Program-made: the position numbers and the translations under genes
Assembly (NCBI RefSeq): GCF_002806945.1
Contig: NZ_NIHC01000007.1
Coordinates: 160,815 to 224,814 of the forward strand
From: Marinobacter salexigens
GTDB lineage: Bacteria > Pseudomonadota > Gammaproteobacteria > Pseudomonadales > Oleiphilaceae
Length of the DNA stretch: 64,000 nt
Reading direction: 5' to 3'
Shown: positions 46,177 through 55,075 of the stretch, piece after piece
Numbering within the stretch: the stretch's first letter is position 1
How the letters are laid out: the number at the start of each line of letters is the position of its first letter
Notes under the pieces: model-generated
The model's input: only the letters and a program-made list of their open reading frames with translations
The model's database searches: none
What the model was told of the DNA's origin: nothing

Positions 46177-47484
46177 CTAAACGTAGAAGTCCAGATCTTC
46201 CTGGGCTTTCAGCAGGTCCCGCATCTTGATCGGGTCGTCACCAAAGAAGAAGACCAGCCCCCAATGGGTTCCGAAGGCCGACCGGTCAGGAACCGTCTCT
46301 TCGACCGGGGCCACTAGCTCGTGCGACTCGAAGTAGGGGTGCTCAATGGTTTCCTTGGGCATTTCCAGTTTGCTGACTACGCGGCGCCTTGGATAGACAC
46401 CGAAGCAACCTGCGTAGCCCTTGGCGTCAACCACCTCCCGTGGGAAGAAGGCATCCACTTCCTCCTTGGTGCTTTTTGGATCAAACACTAGCATTGAGGC
46501 CTGGTACGCACTGAATCCGTATGCTCTCTCGATAAGCTCGAAAGCCTTGAAACCTGGCGGGCGGTAAGCAACTTCGCCAAAGTACATCTCGCCATCCGCC
46601 GTGACAAAGTACTCCGGATGAATCAAACCGAATTTTATCTCGAAGGTCTTGATTAGCAGTTCGATTTGCTTGGTGATGGCATTGCGCCAGCTCTCAAGCT
46701 GATCGGTAGCGGGTACGAATACTGAGTAGCCCAGGGTTACGTATTCGGAAATATTAAGGAACTTGATTTTGCCATCGTGGATCCAGGCCTCGACCGCAAA
46801 CTCCCAGCCATCCAGATGGCTTTCCATAAGCAGGGGATAATCTTCAGCCGGAATGGAGTCGATTTCTTCGACCTTGCGGATCATTCGATGCCCGAGGCAA
46901 CCAGCTTTGTCGAACGCTTTGACGTGAATCGGGTCGTCCGGGTCGCCGTCAAGCTTGAGCAGTGTCTGGTTGACCCGTTTCATGAAGCGGACGATGTCAT
47001 CTTTCTCGTGGGCCTCCTCAAAAATGCCGACACGAATACCGCCAAGCTGGGCACGGCGTTTCATTAACGCCTTGTCGCGGAACAGAATGGACTGGCCGAA
47101 CATGCGAGGGCTATCGAGGAGTACGGAGTTGATCGCCCCTGACCACTCGACGGTCTCCTCGAATAGAGGAATGGCGACATCCACACCTTCCTCCTTCAGC
47201 CGTTGTGCGATCTCGTAAGACCGATCATTCAAACGGAGAAAATCCCAGGGGATGAAGGGTATTTTGTTTGCGGTACAGAAGTCCGCAGCCCACTCCGGCG
47301 CAACCACGATGTAACGACGATCGAACTTTTGCGCCGCCTTAATCGCATTGACACTCCAGCCGAGCAGCGCGATGTAACCTTTGTTCGGATCCTTGGGCGT
47401 CTCGGTTCCTTTAACCGAGTCCAGCTCCGGATCGAGCCAAGCCTGTACCTCTGTGGGTAATTGTTTTTCCGATGCTATCGACAT
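46177..47484 (-). CDS. ATP-grasp domain protein
   Basis: A 435-residue cytosolic protein of the ATP-grasp superfamily, which joins a carboxylate to an amine or thiol using ATP. The N-terminal part is a Rossmann-like prelude (GYIALLGWSVNAIKAAQKF). The ATP-grasp segment spans RDKALMKRRAQLGGIRVG through HLDGWEFAVEAWIHDGKIKFLNISEY to EIKFGLIHPEYFVTADGEMYFGEVAYRPPG, where E and N/Y metal-site positions lie. The reaction partner is unknown. It is divergent from the mqo-like gene, with which it may share control. Confidence 0.82.
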   Translation of the reverse strand: MSIASEKQLPTEVQAWLDPELDSVKGTETPKDPNKGYIALLGWSVNAIKAAQKFDRRYIVVAPEWAADFCTANKIPFIPWDFLRLNDRSYEIAQRLKEEGVDVAIPLFEETVEWSGAINSVLLDSPRMFGQSILFRDKALMKRRAQLGGIRVGIFEEAHEKDDIVRFMKRVNQTLLKLDGDPDDPIHVKAFDKAGCLGHRMIRKVEEIDSIPAEDYPLLMESHLDGWEFAVEAWIHDGKIKFLNISEYVTLGYSVFVPATDQLESWRNAITKQIELLIKTFEIKFGLIHPEYFVTADGEMYFGEVAYRPPGFKAFELIERAYGFSAYQASMLVFDPKSTKEEVDAFFPREVVDAKGYAGCFGVYPRRRVVSKLEMPKETIEHPYFESHELVAPVEETVPDRSAFGTHWGLVFFFGDDPIKMRDLLKAQEDLDFYV

Positions 47485-47860
47485 TCACTGATCTCCTTGC
47501 TGATAACCCAGACAAGGCGCATACGATGAAACGCACCAAGCAACTGAGCGAAATAGTCGTGCTCTGAGTCTCAATATAGTCTGATTAGTTGTAATTGAAA
47601 ACGAATCCACCGGAATAGTTCGCCTTGAAAACCACTTGAGCGCTTCGTTGGGCCGTCCGAAATTGTGACTATCGCTCGCCAAATTTGCATCACGTTTGTG
47701 CGTCTTCCATTATGATTCATGAGAAGTGGGAGGTTTGTCTGCGGTTCCCGAAACAGATGTTGAACGCGCAACGGAACGGGGCCGCGCCAGTTGGGCGGCA
47801 ATTTGTGATGACGGCTCTGCTGGTTAGCATCAGAAATACTGACACTGGTGAATAAGTCTT
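47485..47860. other. divergent intergenic region between ATP-grasp and mqo-like genes
   Basis: This 376-base stretch has only short antisense frames without ribosome sites. It presumably carries promoters for both flanking genes, but I see no box pair or operator that I can support. Confidence 0.5.
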
Positions 47861-49315
47861 ATGAGCATAATTATTATTGGCGCAGGAATTATGGGAACTA
47901 CTTTTGCCACCTTGGCAAAAGAGCTGGCCCCGAATTTGGACATCATGATATTAGAACGTCTGGATAACGCCGGAGCGGGTAATTCATGGGCATTCAATAA
48001 CGCCGGAACGGGACACGAAGCGAACTGCGAGCTTAACTACACGCCAGTGGATGGAGAGGTCATCTCGGTTGAGAAAGCCCTGAAAATCCATGCCCAGTTC
48101 AATGTTGCCAAGCAGTTTTGGGCTTATCTGGTGGAACAGGGTGCGATCAAGGAGCCAACAACGTTTATTAACCAGACCAAGCACTGCACCCTGGTTTCCG
48201 AATCGGCGATCGAAGAACTGAAACTGCGATTCGAAGAGATGTCGGCCCATCATTTTTTTGAGCACATGCGCTACTCCGAAGATTTTGATGAAATCAAAAG
48301 CTGGATACCCTTCACCATGGAAGGGCGCCCTCACTATGAAAAAATGGCAGCTACCGCCATTGAAACAGGCACAGATGTCAATTTTGGCGCTCTAACACAG
48401 CAAATGGCTGAACATGCAGTGCAAAACCTGGGTGTTAATATCGAATACGGCACGCATGTCAAACGTGCACACCGAAGCCCCACCGGACGGTGGGTTATCA
48501 GCGCTGATAGGAATGGGACCGCGGTTGAATACAGGGCGGATGTGCTCTTTGTAGGTGCCGGTGGGGGTGCATTTCCCTTGTTGAAAAAAAGCCACCTTCC
48601 GTTTCGGAACCGATATGCTGGCTTTCCCGTGGGTGGGCGATTTTTACAGGCACCCATCAGTGAGGAACAGGCCCGGCAATACAAGGCCAAAACCTACGGA
48701 AAAGCGGAAGTAGGCGCACCTCCCATGTCTGTTCCACATCTTGATTTGCGAGCAGTGGACGGTAAATATTACTTGTTATTTGGCCCTTTCGCGTCATTTA
48801 AACCCCTTCTCGAAAAAGGCAGGGGGTTTCTGGATTATCTTGGTTCAATGCGCCTGCATGATATCCCAGGCTTGCTGAATGTTGCCTTAAGGCATTCCCA
48901 CCTTGTCAGGTATCTGATTTCAGAAACCTTCAAAGGTGAAAAGAGCATGTTTGAGGAGCTTGAGAGGTTTGCTCCAGGTATGAGCAAGCGGTTCGATTGG
49001 AAACCGATTGAAGCTGGCCAACGGGTGCAAATCATTAAAGATCGGGATTTGCAGATGGGTACCGAAATCCTTGTGTCCAAAGACAAAACTTATGGCACCT
49101 TATTAGGGGCATCGCCTGGGGCGTCAGTTTCTCCCGAGGTGATGTTACGCTGCCTGGAGCAAATGTTACCGACCGTTTTTACCAACGAAGAAGCCAGGAT
49201 AAAGATGAAACGGATTTTCCCCGAGGATGACCTGAATACCTTAATCAATGATCCGGATCGTTATCGCGAGATCCGCGATGCGGTCAACAAACAGTTGGGA
49301 ATAACCCGCCAATGA
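47861..49315 (+). CDS. malate:quinone oxidoreductase-like FAD enzyme
   Basis: A 484-residue flavoprotein of the Mqo/glycine-oxidase superfamily. The FAD-binding start is IIIIGAGIMGTTFATLAKEL, and the diagnostic Mqo segment reads NNAGTGHEANCELNYTPVDG (residues about 46-65). VLFVGAGGGAFPLLKKS marks the second nucleotide block, and the C-terminal LLGASPGASVSPEVML is Mqo-like. The length is somewhat below E. coli Mqo (548). It may oxidise malate or a related 2-hydroxy acid and pass electrons to quinone. The ribosome site is weak. It is followed within 40 bases by the isocitrate-dehydrogenase-like gene. Confidence 0.85.
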   Translation: MSIIIIGAGIMGTTFATLAKELAPNLDIMILERLDNAGAGNSWAFNNAGTGHEANCELNYTPVDGEVISVEKALKIHAQFNVAKQFWAYLVEQGAIKEPTTFINQTKHCTLVSESAIEELKLRFEEMSAHHFFEHMRYSEDFDEIKSWIPFTMEGRPHYEKMAATAIETGTDVNFGALTQQMAEHAVQNLGVNIEYGTHVKRAHRSPTGRWVISADRNGTAVEYRADVLFVGAGGGAFPLLKKSHLPFRNRYAGFPVGGRFLQAPISEEQARQYKAKTYGKAEVGAPPMSVPHLDLRAVDGKYYLLFGPFASFKPLLEKGRGFLDYLGSMRLHDIPGLLNVALRHSHLVRYLISETFKGEKSMFEELERFAPGMSKRFDWKPIEAGQRVQIIKDRDLQMGTEILVSKDKTYGTLLGASPGASVSPEVMLRCLEQMLPTVFTNEEARIKMKRIFPEDDLNTLINDPDRYREIRDAVNKQLGITRQ

Positions 49316-49353
49316 GATCCAACCTAAGCTGTCAATACTGGGGAGTGTAATCG

Positions 49354-51090
49354 ATGGAAAGCAGGATTAATGTAACTTCACCTCTGGTCATCCTCCATGG
49401 TGACGAAATGGCTCAGGTTGCGTTCGAACAGATTCTTGAGAAATTCGTAACCTCGCGCCTTGATATACAGCTTGAAGAGATAGACCTGTCCGCAGAACAC
49501 CGTTTGCTTACGAATGGCCAAGCGGTGGTTGATGCTATCGAGGCCCTTCAGCGCCATGGGGTAGGGGTCAAGAACGCCGGAATGACCGTCAACCGCCAAC
49601 AATTGGAGGAACTGCTCCGCAAGCACCCCGATGTGGACTCCGACAACCTCCATTCTCTGGCAATTAAATCCCCTAACGGCGCCATCCGCAAAGGTATCAG
49701 CGGCAACATCACCCGCGAGGATATCCAGTTTCGCAACCTCAAGATCAGCAGACCTGACTGGGTTGGTCGCGACATCGAAGTAGACACCATGGAGTTCGGC
49801 GGTATCAAAAGCAGCTTTAACCAGCTGTCCCAGGCTTCGGGTGTGGTCAAGCTGATGTTTGTCGGCAGCAGCGGCGACCCGGTGGAACTGCACCGGAGAG
49901 ACATTCGCAAGGGAGATCCCTGGCTATTGGCCACCAACGACATGGAAGACGTCAAAGCCTGGGCACATCGTTTTTTCCAGCGCGCCATTGACGAGAAACG
50001 GGATGTTTATCTTGGCTTGAAAGATACCGTTATCCCCGGCTACGACGGTGTCATGCGCACAGCAATTGAAGACATCTACCACAATGACTACAGCCAGAAA
50101 ATCAAGGATATGGGGCTGAGCTACCATTATGAACTCATCGATGCCCAGGCTGCGCGCATCGTCTCGAATCCACCAGAACGTGCGCTGTGGGGTGTGCCCG
50201 ATAACACCACCGGGCGCAAGCTTTTCAAACTGGTAAACCAACTCCGTAAATTCGGTATTCCCAGCCGCAGTGCTCACGTTTCTATCTCCCGCATGAGCGC
50301 CGGCGGCGGGGACCAGTACGGCAGTTTCAACATGCCGGCGCAGGAAGACGGTCTCCTCAAAGTGATCGTTGACGGCAAAGAAAAACACGCTCGCAGCGTC
50401 AAAAAAGGCGACCCCATGCTGCTCATGTCTAACGACCATGAGGCCATCAAAGACTGGGTGGCCCAGGTGTTCCGTGACGCTTCCCACAAAGACAAAGAGG
50501 TCTACTTTGGCCTAAAGCGTGAATATATGGACTACGATGAGGTCTTCAGCGATGTTATCACTGAAGTCCGTCGGGAGCTGGCCCGGGATCACACGCCTCC
50601 ACCGTCCTTCATGATTATGCGGCCCTCGAGCCAGCTTATAAAAATGATCACCGATCCCCCAAGAAATGCCCTCTATCCCTCCCAGAATCTGGACGGCGAC
50701 ATCTTTTCCGACATCTCTGCGGCTCTCGGCGGGAGCCTGGCTACTGCAAGCTCTATTATCGAGAGTAAAGACGGCACCATGCTCTTCGAAGCGCCTCACG
50801 GCACCGCCCACGACCTCTATCTGAAATACCTGGAGAGTGACGGCCGCGAAGCCCATTTTAACCCCTCCGCCTTGATTTTTGCCCTCGCTAACGCCTTGGA
50901 GACCTTGGGAGATCGCGAGGAAAACAAGCCCCTGACGGAATATGCCATCAAACTTAAGTCAGCATTGACCAACACAGTGGACAGCGGCATCGTCACCGCA
51001 GACCTCAAGGGCAAAACCGTTAACCCGGATTCTGAACAAGTAGTGGATATGGCAGGTTTTCTGGATGCGGTAGAGAAGGCGCTTCAGTAA
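49354..51090 (+). CDS. NADP-isocitrate-dehydrogenase-like protein with internal duplication
   Basis: A 578-residue protein related to eukaryotic-type NADP-IDH. The N-terminus (SPLVILHGDEMAQV) and the substrate-loop block (KSPNGAIRKGISGNITREDI, residues about 105-124) match the family; C-terminal blocks are NLDGDIFSD, EAPHGTAHDLY and VDSGIVTADLKG. The middle is duplicated: residues about 165-285 and about 335-450 align as KGDPWLLATND vs KGDPMLLMSND, VYLGLKDT vs VYFGLKRE, and NPPERALWGVPDN vs DPPRNALYPSQNL. The GDQY element sits only before the second copy. Activity as a true IDH is doubtful. It has a GGGGAG ribosome site. Confidence 0.75.
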   Translation: MESRINVTSPLVILHGDEMAQVAFEQILEKFVTSRLDIQLEEIDLSAEHRLLTNGQAVVDAIEALQRHGVGVKNAGMTVNRQQLEELLRKHPDVDSDNLHSLAIKSPNGAIRKGISGNITREDIQFRNLKISRPDWVGRDIEVDTMEFGGIKSSFNQLSQASGVVKLMFVGSSGDPVELHRRDIRKGDPWLLATNDMEDVKAWAHRFFQRAIDEKRDVYLGLKDTVIPGYDGVMRTAIEDIYHNDYSQKIKDMGLSYHYELIDAQAARIVSNPPERALWGVPDNTTGRKLFKLVNQLRKFGIPSRSAHVSISRMSAGGGDQYGSFNMPAQEDGLLKVIVDGKEKHARSVKKGDPMLLMSNDHEAIKDWVAQVFRDASHKDKEVYFGLKREYMDYDEVFSDVITEVRRELARDHTPPPSFMIMRPSSQLIKMITDPPRNALYPSQNLDGDIFSDISAALGGSLATASSIIESKDGTMLFEAPHGTAHDLYLKYLESDGREAHFNPSALIFALANALETLGDREENKPLTEYAIKLKSALTNTVDSGIVTADLKGKTVNPDSEQVVDMAGFLDAVEKALQ

Positions 51091-51139
51091 TTCTGGATAA
51101 CACTCATTGAGCGCAATAACTGCAGGCAGGAGACATGTA

Positions 51140-52066
51140 ATGAGCACGCTTACACAAAACCCGGAAGAAGCGTTCGAGCAAGACTGCGTAACACCGAGCG
51201 GGTGTAAAGCGGTCGAGCTATTGATCGAGCCCCGTGACAGAGATATCGGAGGCTTCTCGGTTCGGCGCGTTCTACCCACCAGACAACGGCGCATGGTTGG
51301 GCCGTGGATTTTTTTCGACCATATGGGGCCGGCTGAGTTTCCCGCTGGTGAAGGCATCAATGTGCGACCACATCCGCATATTAACCTGGCCACGGTCACT
51401 TACTTGTTTGAGGGTGAGATACTGCATCGGGATTCACTAGGCAGTCTCCAGCCCATCCGCCCCGGTGATGTGAATCTTATGGTTGCGGGGAAGGGGATTA
51501 CCCATTCCGAGCGAGAGCGGCCGGAAGTGACGGAAGTCGCGCACCGCCTCCACGGCCTGCAACTGTGGCTGGCGCTGCCGGAAGCCGATGAAGAGATCGA
51601 CCCGGCATTTTACCACTATCCCAGTGACGACATTCCCCATGTAGAAATCGATAGTGTTCCGATCCGGGTGATTATGGGCAGCGCCTATGGTGTAACTTCG
51701 CCCATTAAAGTGTATGCGGACACACTTTACGTTGAGGCGCACCTGCAGGCAGGGCAACGAATCCGGGTGCCGAATGCCAATGAACGTGCAGTTTATGTGG
51801 CGGAAGGCGAATTAAATGCGGGCGACACCCAGATCCCCGAATATGCCCTGGCTGTGCTATCTGACAAGCCAGATATTGAACTGACAGCGGAACGGGACTC
51901 CCGTATTGCCATCGTTGGTGGTGAGAACCTGGGCAAACGGTATATGGAGTGGAACTTCGTATCCAGCCGCCGTGAGCGCATCGAGCAGGCCAAAGCCGAA
52001 TGGAAAGCCCAAACCTTCCCTAAGGTGGTTGGCGACGAGGATGAGTTTATTCCAATGCCGGAATAG
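51140..52066 (+). CDS. pirin family protein
   Basis: A 308-residue bicupin protein. The pirin signature is RPHPHINLATVTYLFEGEILHRDSLGSLQPIRPGDVNLMVAGKGITHSERE (residues about 70-120), with the metal-binding His and Glu. Members may act as quercetinase-like dioxygenases or as regulators. The frame is open from 51107, but the ATG at 51140 has AGGAG at 7-base spacing. It probably continues the operon of the mqo-like and IDH-like genes, 49 bases after the latter. Confidence 0.9.
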   Translation: MSTLTQNPEEAFEQDCVTPSGCKAVELLIEPRDRDIGGFSVRRVLPTRQRRMVGPWIFFDHMGPAEFPAGEGINVRPHPHINLATVTYLFEGEILHRDSLGSLQPIRPGDVNLMVAGKGITHSERERPEVTEVAHRLHGLQLWLALPEADEEIDPAFYHYPSDDIPHVEIDSVPIRVIMGSAYGVTSPIKVYADTLYVEAHLQAGQRIRVPNANERAVYVAEGELNAGDTQIPEYALAVLSDKPDIELTAERDSRIAIVGGENLGKRYMEWNFVSSRRERIEQAKAEWKAQTFPKVVGDEDEFIPMPE

Positions 52067-52229
52067 TGTTGGGTACCGAGCTTCCGTAAGCAAAGAGAGG
52101 GCTCAAGGCAAGGTTAACGGAAAGTTAAAACGCCGTAAATTTGGCTTTCATATATGGCTATCGTTCATTTGATGGGTCAGATTATAAGGAGGGGAGAACG
52201 AACGCTGTTTACTTTGAGGAGAAGTGCTG

Positions 52230-52766
52230 ATGACTATTAGAAAAAACTTGCTGATCGCATCTATTGCTACCGCTGGTATCGCTACGGCAGGCACAGCATC
52301 GGCCGCAGATATTTACAAGTCTGGCGTTGGCGCGCTATACGCAGGGTTGAACTACACCTTTGTAAACATTGACGGGCAAAGCGCTGACGCAGACGTTGGA
52401 ACTCTGTCTGGCAAAGTCGGCGTAATGGCGAATGAGTATATTGGTTTGGAAGCTCGTGCCGGCTTTGGTGTGGACGACGATAAAATTGCCGGAATGGATG
52501 TAAAGCTCGACAATTTCTTTGGCGGCTACGCTACCTTCAACATGGTTAATGAAAGCCCGTTTACGCCTTATGCAGTTCTCGGCTTCACTCGAGTTGAACT
52601 TGAGGTTGGTAACTATTCGGACGATGAGTCAGATTTCTCTTACGGTGCCGGCGTAAACTTCAAGATGGCCCAGAATCTGTCGGGCAACCTCGAATACATG
52701 CGCTACTACGATGACAGCGACGTTACCGTAGACGGTATAGGCTTAGGTGTTCAGTTCAACTTTTGA
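52230..52766 (+). CDS. small outer-membrane beta-barrel (OmpA/porin-like family)
   Basis: A 178-residue exported protein: signal peptide LLIASIATAGIATAGTASAADI, followed by a strand-rich barrel with regularly alternating residues (GALYAGLNYTFVNID, GVMANEYIGLEARAGFGV, PYAVLGFTRVELEV) and a C-terminal Phe (GIGLGVQFNF), the classic outer-membrane insertion signal. A GTG at 52224 is in frame, but the ATG at 52230 has GAGGAG at 8-base spacing. Likely a surface or stress barrel of unknown partner. Confidence 0.82.
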   Translation: MTIRKNLLIASIATAGIATAGTASAADIYKSGVGALYAGLNYTFVNIDGQSADADVGTLSGKVGVMANEYIGLEARAGFGVDDDKIAGMDVKLDNFFGGYATFNMVNESPFTPYAVLGFTRVELEVGNYSDDESDFSYGAGVNFKMAQNLSGNLEYMRYYDDSDVTVDGIGLGVQFNF

Positions 52767-53367
52767 ACCGGCCGCCGAATAAAGCCCGTGTGCTCAAAAA
52801 GCCGCGGGCATTATTTTGAGTCTTATGCTTTATGAGAACTACACGAGATTTAACATAATATACATTATGCGCAGTTGTGCATAGCTTCCGGCCCCCGCCC
52901 GCGCCCGCTTGATAGATAGACGTCCACGCAAAGTAGTAAATTTCTCCACACAAAGTGCTAAAGAATAGCCACAGGAAGTACTAAATTCGTCGCCAATCTT
53001 TCTATCTACATGATAGTCAACGTTTTTCGGTTTTTTCTCGAATGATGTCTTTAGGGCGATCAATGCCTAGGATTCTGGCGGTTAATTTCGATTATGAAAT
53101 AGCGTCAGCTCTGACCGAACTCCGAAATTCTAGATTTCGCCCTCTTCGACACTCATTTACGATGAGCCCCCGAGGATTCGCTCGACGAAGCGCTGCTGAA
53201 CGCTGGGTACCAATATATTGGTTAACCCGGTGATCAGATAGCGCAACTTATCTCACAGGCACTATTAGATATTCCCAGCCGCGACATATACAACACAGAC
53301 TTTGCGCGTGGTCGACGCTCCATTTTTGGCCATGTGAATCAGACCATCTGAAGTTTTTTGTTAAGAT
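52767..53367. other. gene-poor stretch at the island border with a coding remnant
   Basis: This 601-base stretch follows the barrel gene. A weak hairpin (GCCCG at 52784-52788 and CGGGC at 52805-52809, followed by ATTATTTT) could end that gene's transcript. From 53232 to 53351 a plus-strand frame without a start codon encodes 39 residues including DIPSRDIYNTDFARGRRS; it looks like the decayed C-terminal end of a gene. Sequence character becomes more AT-rich past here. No complete gene is supported. Confidence 0.45.
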
Positions 53368-54588
53368 TTATACCAGTCGGCTCCCAAATTTTTCGAGTAA
53401 CAGCCGCATAGTTTGCGCGCTGGTGTACGCTGCGAAATCCTGATTATTGTCGGCCTTATCCGGGTCCGCAAAATCGCAAACTGATTTGAAAGCGAACATT
53501 TTGGGTTTTGGAGTTGAAGCACTAACAGCTGCTGCGAATAGGCCATAAATTTCCATCTCCACGCCAATGAGATCGCGGTGTTGTCTTTTGATTTCTTCGA
53601 TCACCTCACCGTCGGCGAGAACAGCAGAACCGGAGGCTACTGGCCCGATATGAAGCTTAGGAATCCGTGGAGAATCTTTGAAATCTGATGCCATTTGAGT
53701 GAATTCCGAACGCTGGCTTCGTAGTTGTTCTACATGGCTTCGAATGCTTGCATCTGCCTGTATTTGATGGGGAGCAATCGAGAATGATGTGTTCTCAGAA
53801 TCTTTGACCCTTTTTCCGCTTTGAAAGTCCCATGCTGGGTCTGCAAACAGTATGTCACCCATTTCTGTCTTACTGCGTACACCCGCGCAAATGCCACACA
53901 TTCCGACAACTTTGGGCCTTAGTAGGTTGATCAATGATGCTGTTTTTAAAGCTGTTGAGACCATTCCCATCCGGCTAGTATGCGTTGCGCACACTGTGAT
54001 TCTCTTTGAGCCGGAGAAAAAGTAACCTTCCTGAACAAAAGTAATATCATCCAGAGGTCTTGGAGGGCTCCAGTTCCAATCGAGCGCGATCACTTGATCG
54101 TATTCTGGAGACTCAAGTGCACAGACAATTGCAACGTCAATTTGGTGTTTCGGCGGGCACTCCACATCACCATCGCCCTTTGACGACAGATAATCTACGC
54201 AGAGTCTAATTTGGTAAATCCAGTCATCAATAGACTCCGAATATTCAATAACCCTCCACGTGTAGTTTTCGAAATCTTTTATAACGTCCCTGGAAAACTC
54301 AAGATCACCGGTAATTCCTATGATGTGCCCGGGTTTATTTAGCGTTTGCCCTTCTGTTATCTCAAAAAGCAAATCTCTAGAGTGCTGAAGGTCTGGCTCT
54401 TCCCCCGCCCATAGTGATACATGAAGGTCAAGAATTAGTAAATCGTATGTAGAGCTAATTAATTCCTGCATTGCATCGTTGGAACAAGGAACAATCTTTA
54501 TATCTTTGCGATCAATACCAAGGTCACCTAATGACTCGGCTAATTTTGGGTATCTTCGAACATCATCATCTACGATTAGTATCTTCAC
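53368..54588 (-). CDS. dtcC: Detocs effector: receiver domain fused to nucleoside-phosphorylase fold (ATP nucleosidase type)
   Basis: A 406-residue two-domain protein. Residues 1-130 are a response-regulator receiver (ILIVDDDVRR, phospho-acceptor Asp54 in LLILDLHVS). Residues about 148-406 have the PNP/MTAN nucleosidase fold: GMVSTALKTA, GICAGVRSKTEMGDILFAD, VEMEIYGLFAAA (343-354) and KSVCDFADP with the catalytic-type Asp372. In Detocs, the published three-gene anti-phage system, the phosphorylated receiver activates this domain to cleave ATP to adenine and ribose triphosphate. It is the last gene of the operon, 16 bases after the stand-alone receiver. AT-rich codon use sets it apart from core genes. 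Confidence 0.86.
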   Translation of the reverse strand: MKILIVDDDVRRYPKLAESLGDLGIDRKDIKIVPCSNDAMQELISSTYDLLILDLHVSLWAGEEPDLQHSRDLLFEITEGQTLNKPGHIIGITGDLEFSRDVIKDFENYTWRVIEYSESIDDWIYQIRLCVDYLSSKGDGDVECPPKHQIDVAIVCALESPEYDQVIALDWNWSPPRPLDDITFVQEGYFFSGSKRITVCATHTSRMGMVSTALKTASLINLLRPKVVGMCGICAGVRSKTEMGDILFADPAWDFQSGKRVKDSENTSFSIAPHQIQADASIRSHVEQLRSQRSEFTQMASDFKDSPRIPKLHIGPVASGSAVLADGEVIEEIKRQHRDLIGVEMEIYGLFAAAVSASTPKPKMFAFKSVCDFADPDKADNNQDFAAYTSAQTMRLLLEKFGSRLV

Positions 54589-54604
54589 GTTAGTGCCTTA
54601 GTTG

Positions 54605-55075
54605 TCAAAGAATCTCTAAAAATATTTTTTTGAGTTTTGTCTTCCATTCGTCGTTAGTAGAGTTGTAATGTAGAACCTCTTTTAACATATTCGGAAACTC
54701 TTCTTTGAGCCTTCTCCCCAGCTCATTCAAGTCTACTGGCTCCCCTCCCTCTCCTGGGAAAGCCTCGTAGCCCGTAATCACAACCGTTGGGCACTCTATG
54801 TCGAGCATTGTCATTTGCCTTAAGACCTCGAGCCCTCCGTATCCCTGTGGCCTTCCACCCGACTCCATTTCGCCAATATCAAACGTTGGCAAGGACATAT
54901 CTAGTAGCAACAGGCTAGGTGGAATAGGTTGAATATTTTCCAATGCAGATACTACAGAGCGAGCCGATTCGATCTTAAGATGCCCAGAAATCGATCTTAT
55001 AAAGCCGGATAGGTGCTCGAGCTTCGGGTCTTCATCTTCAACGATCAGAATTCTAGAAAGCGGATTTAGGTTCAT
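54605..55075 (-). CDS. dtcB: Detocs stand-alone receiver protein
   Basis: A 156-residue response regulator without an output domain. The acidic pocket is in IVEDEDPK and the phospho-acceptor is about Asp59 in LLLLDMSLPTFD. The following block VLRQMTMLDIECPTVVITGYEAFPGE holds the conserved Thr/Ser region. In Detocs the equivalent protein is thought to draw phosphoryl groups away and prevent accidental activation of the effector. The third in-frame ATG (55075) is chosen: AGGA stands seven bases upstream. It overlaps the sensor gene's 3' end by 23 bases, so translation is coupled. Confidence 0.82.
   Translation of the reverse strand: MNLNPLSRILIVEDEDPKLEHLSGFIRSISGHLKIESARSVVSALENIQPIPPSLLLLDMSLPTFDIGEMESGGRPQGYGGLEVLRQMTMLDIECPTVVITGYEAFPGEGGEPVDLNELGRRLKEEFPNMLKEVLHYNSTNDEWKTKLKKIFLEIL

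Noticed and set aside
53042..53233. Short plus-strand frame of 63 codons upstream of the Detocs operon
   Set aside because: It has no ribosome site, a basic composition with no domain, and lies in a region that looks like decayed sequence.
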